A stretch of 13,693 nucleotides of DNA from CAKOSP01 sp964372145 (lineage in GTDB: Bacteria; Bacillota_I; Bacilli_A; RF39; UBA660), in contig CAYJPM010000028.1 in NCBI GenBank assembly GCA_964372145.1, positions 1 through 13,693 on the forward strand, given 5' to 3'. Shown piece by piece: positions 13,420-13,693 of this stretch. The notes beneath the pieces are model-generated. The model was not told where the DNA came from. It saw only the letters and a list, made by a program, of their open reading frames with translations, and ran no database searches. The position numbers and the translations under genes were made by a program. Each line of letters opens with the position of its first letter. Position 1 is the first letter of the stretch.

Positions 13420-13428
13420 GTCTTTTTT
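13406..13428. terminator. Bidirectional terminator between dacA and the convergent gene
   Basis: A perfect 9-bp stem AAAAAAGAC (13406-13414) / GTCTTTTTT (13420-13428) around the loop GTTAA, which contains the dacA stop codon (13417-13419). There is a T-run on both strands (six Ts on plus, eight on minus), so it can stop transcription from either side. Confidence 0.8.
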
Positions 13429-13693
13429 ATTTATCTTGTAACATAGTTAATAAATCAATTTTAAACATATCTTTAGTTGCATTACTTTTACTTATCATTA
13501 TACCTTTATAAGTCATAAGTTCAGATCTGTGTCCTTCTAATAAAATATGTTCAGGTGTGATTTTTTCTAAAATTATCGTTTTTTCTTTTTTATGAATAGT
13601 ATAAACTAATTTTACATCCCCATGAATTTGTGCAAATATTTTATCACTTGGTAATTTAAGTTCATAAGTTTCAGTATTATTCTTTTTATTACT
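13427..13693 (-). CDS. Unrecognised protein, C-terminal 88 residues only
   Basis: An open frame enters from the right edge and ends at TAA 13429-13427. The visible 88 residues include LKLPSDKIFAQIHGDVKLVY, an EKITPEHILLEGHRSELM stretch and a C-terminal SNATKDMFKIDLLTMLQDK. They are charged and soluble-looking, with alternating strands and a final helix; I see no membrane segment, metal motif or known signature. Base composition and codon use match the neighbours, and the stop sits right at the shared bidirectional terminator, so a real gene is likely. I do not recognise the family and assign no function. Confidence 0.65.
   Translation of the reverse strand, partial: SNKKNNTETYELKLPSDKIFAQIHGDVKLVYTIHKKEKTIILEKITPEHILLEGHRSELMTYKGIMISKSNATKDMFKIDLLTMLQDK

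Noticed and set aside
1..13693. CRISPR arrays, insertion sequences, phage genes, toxin-antitoxin pairs
   Set aside because: No spaced direct-repeat arrays, transposase or integrase motifs, terminal inverted repeats or att-like duplications at the tRNAs were seen.

Overview
The window reads as chromosome from a very AT-rich, walled member of the Bacillota (low-GC Gram-positive). The gene order, the AGGAGG-type ribosome binding sites and the tRNA sequences all point that way. The code is the standard bacterial one: Trp is written TGG, and the ireB-like gene ends at TGA exactly where its family ends, so this is not the mycoplasma code. The protein set (short genes, overlapping operons, very small gaps) fits an uncultured gut-type lineage near Erysipelotrichales/RF39, but that placement is inference.

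Layout, left to right. (1) 1-908, minus: trigger factor, cut by the left edge, with its own promoter. (2) 981-6040, minus: one tight operon, ireB-ruvX-DUF1292-mltG-trmR-trhP1-trhP2-greA, driven by a good promoter at 6063-6091 and closed by a terminator at the greA stop. It is the Bacillus subtilis yrzL-yrrK-yrzB-yrrL-yrrM-yrrN-yrrO-(udk)-greA order with udk missing. Its central part encodes a tRNA wobble-uridine pathway (U34 to ho5U to mo5U). (3) 6129-8588, minus: LiaF-like membrane protein, OmpR-family response regulator and sensor histidine kinase, ending in a terminator. (4) 8644-11857, minus: ABC ATPase and a large FtsX/MacB-type permease, a separate transcription unit next to the two-component system and probably its target. 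(5) 11969-12137, minus: tRNA-Ile2 (CAT) and tRNA-Leu (TAG) with their own promoter and terminator. (6) 12229-13419, plus: a secreted, membrane-anchored D-alanyl-D-alanine carboxypeptidase, transcribed divergently from the tRNAs. (7) 13427-13693, minus: the C-terminal end of an unrecognised protein, convergent with the carboxypeptidase and sharing a bidirectional terminator.

Functional themes are cell-envelope maintenance (MltG, carboxypeptidase, IreB, the LiaF/two-component/ABC module) and translation (tRNAs, wobble modification, trigger factor). I see no mobile element, CRISPR array, phage gene or integration scar. No wholly new system stands out. The most interesting points are the complete mo5U34 cassette with a shrunken U32 partner, the LiaF-like protein paired with OmpR/HisKA-type rather than LiaRS-type regulators, a direct repeat in front of the ABC operon, terminators built into the 3' ends of coding genes, and a carboxypeptidase whose second motif reads SGA instead of SGN.
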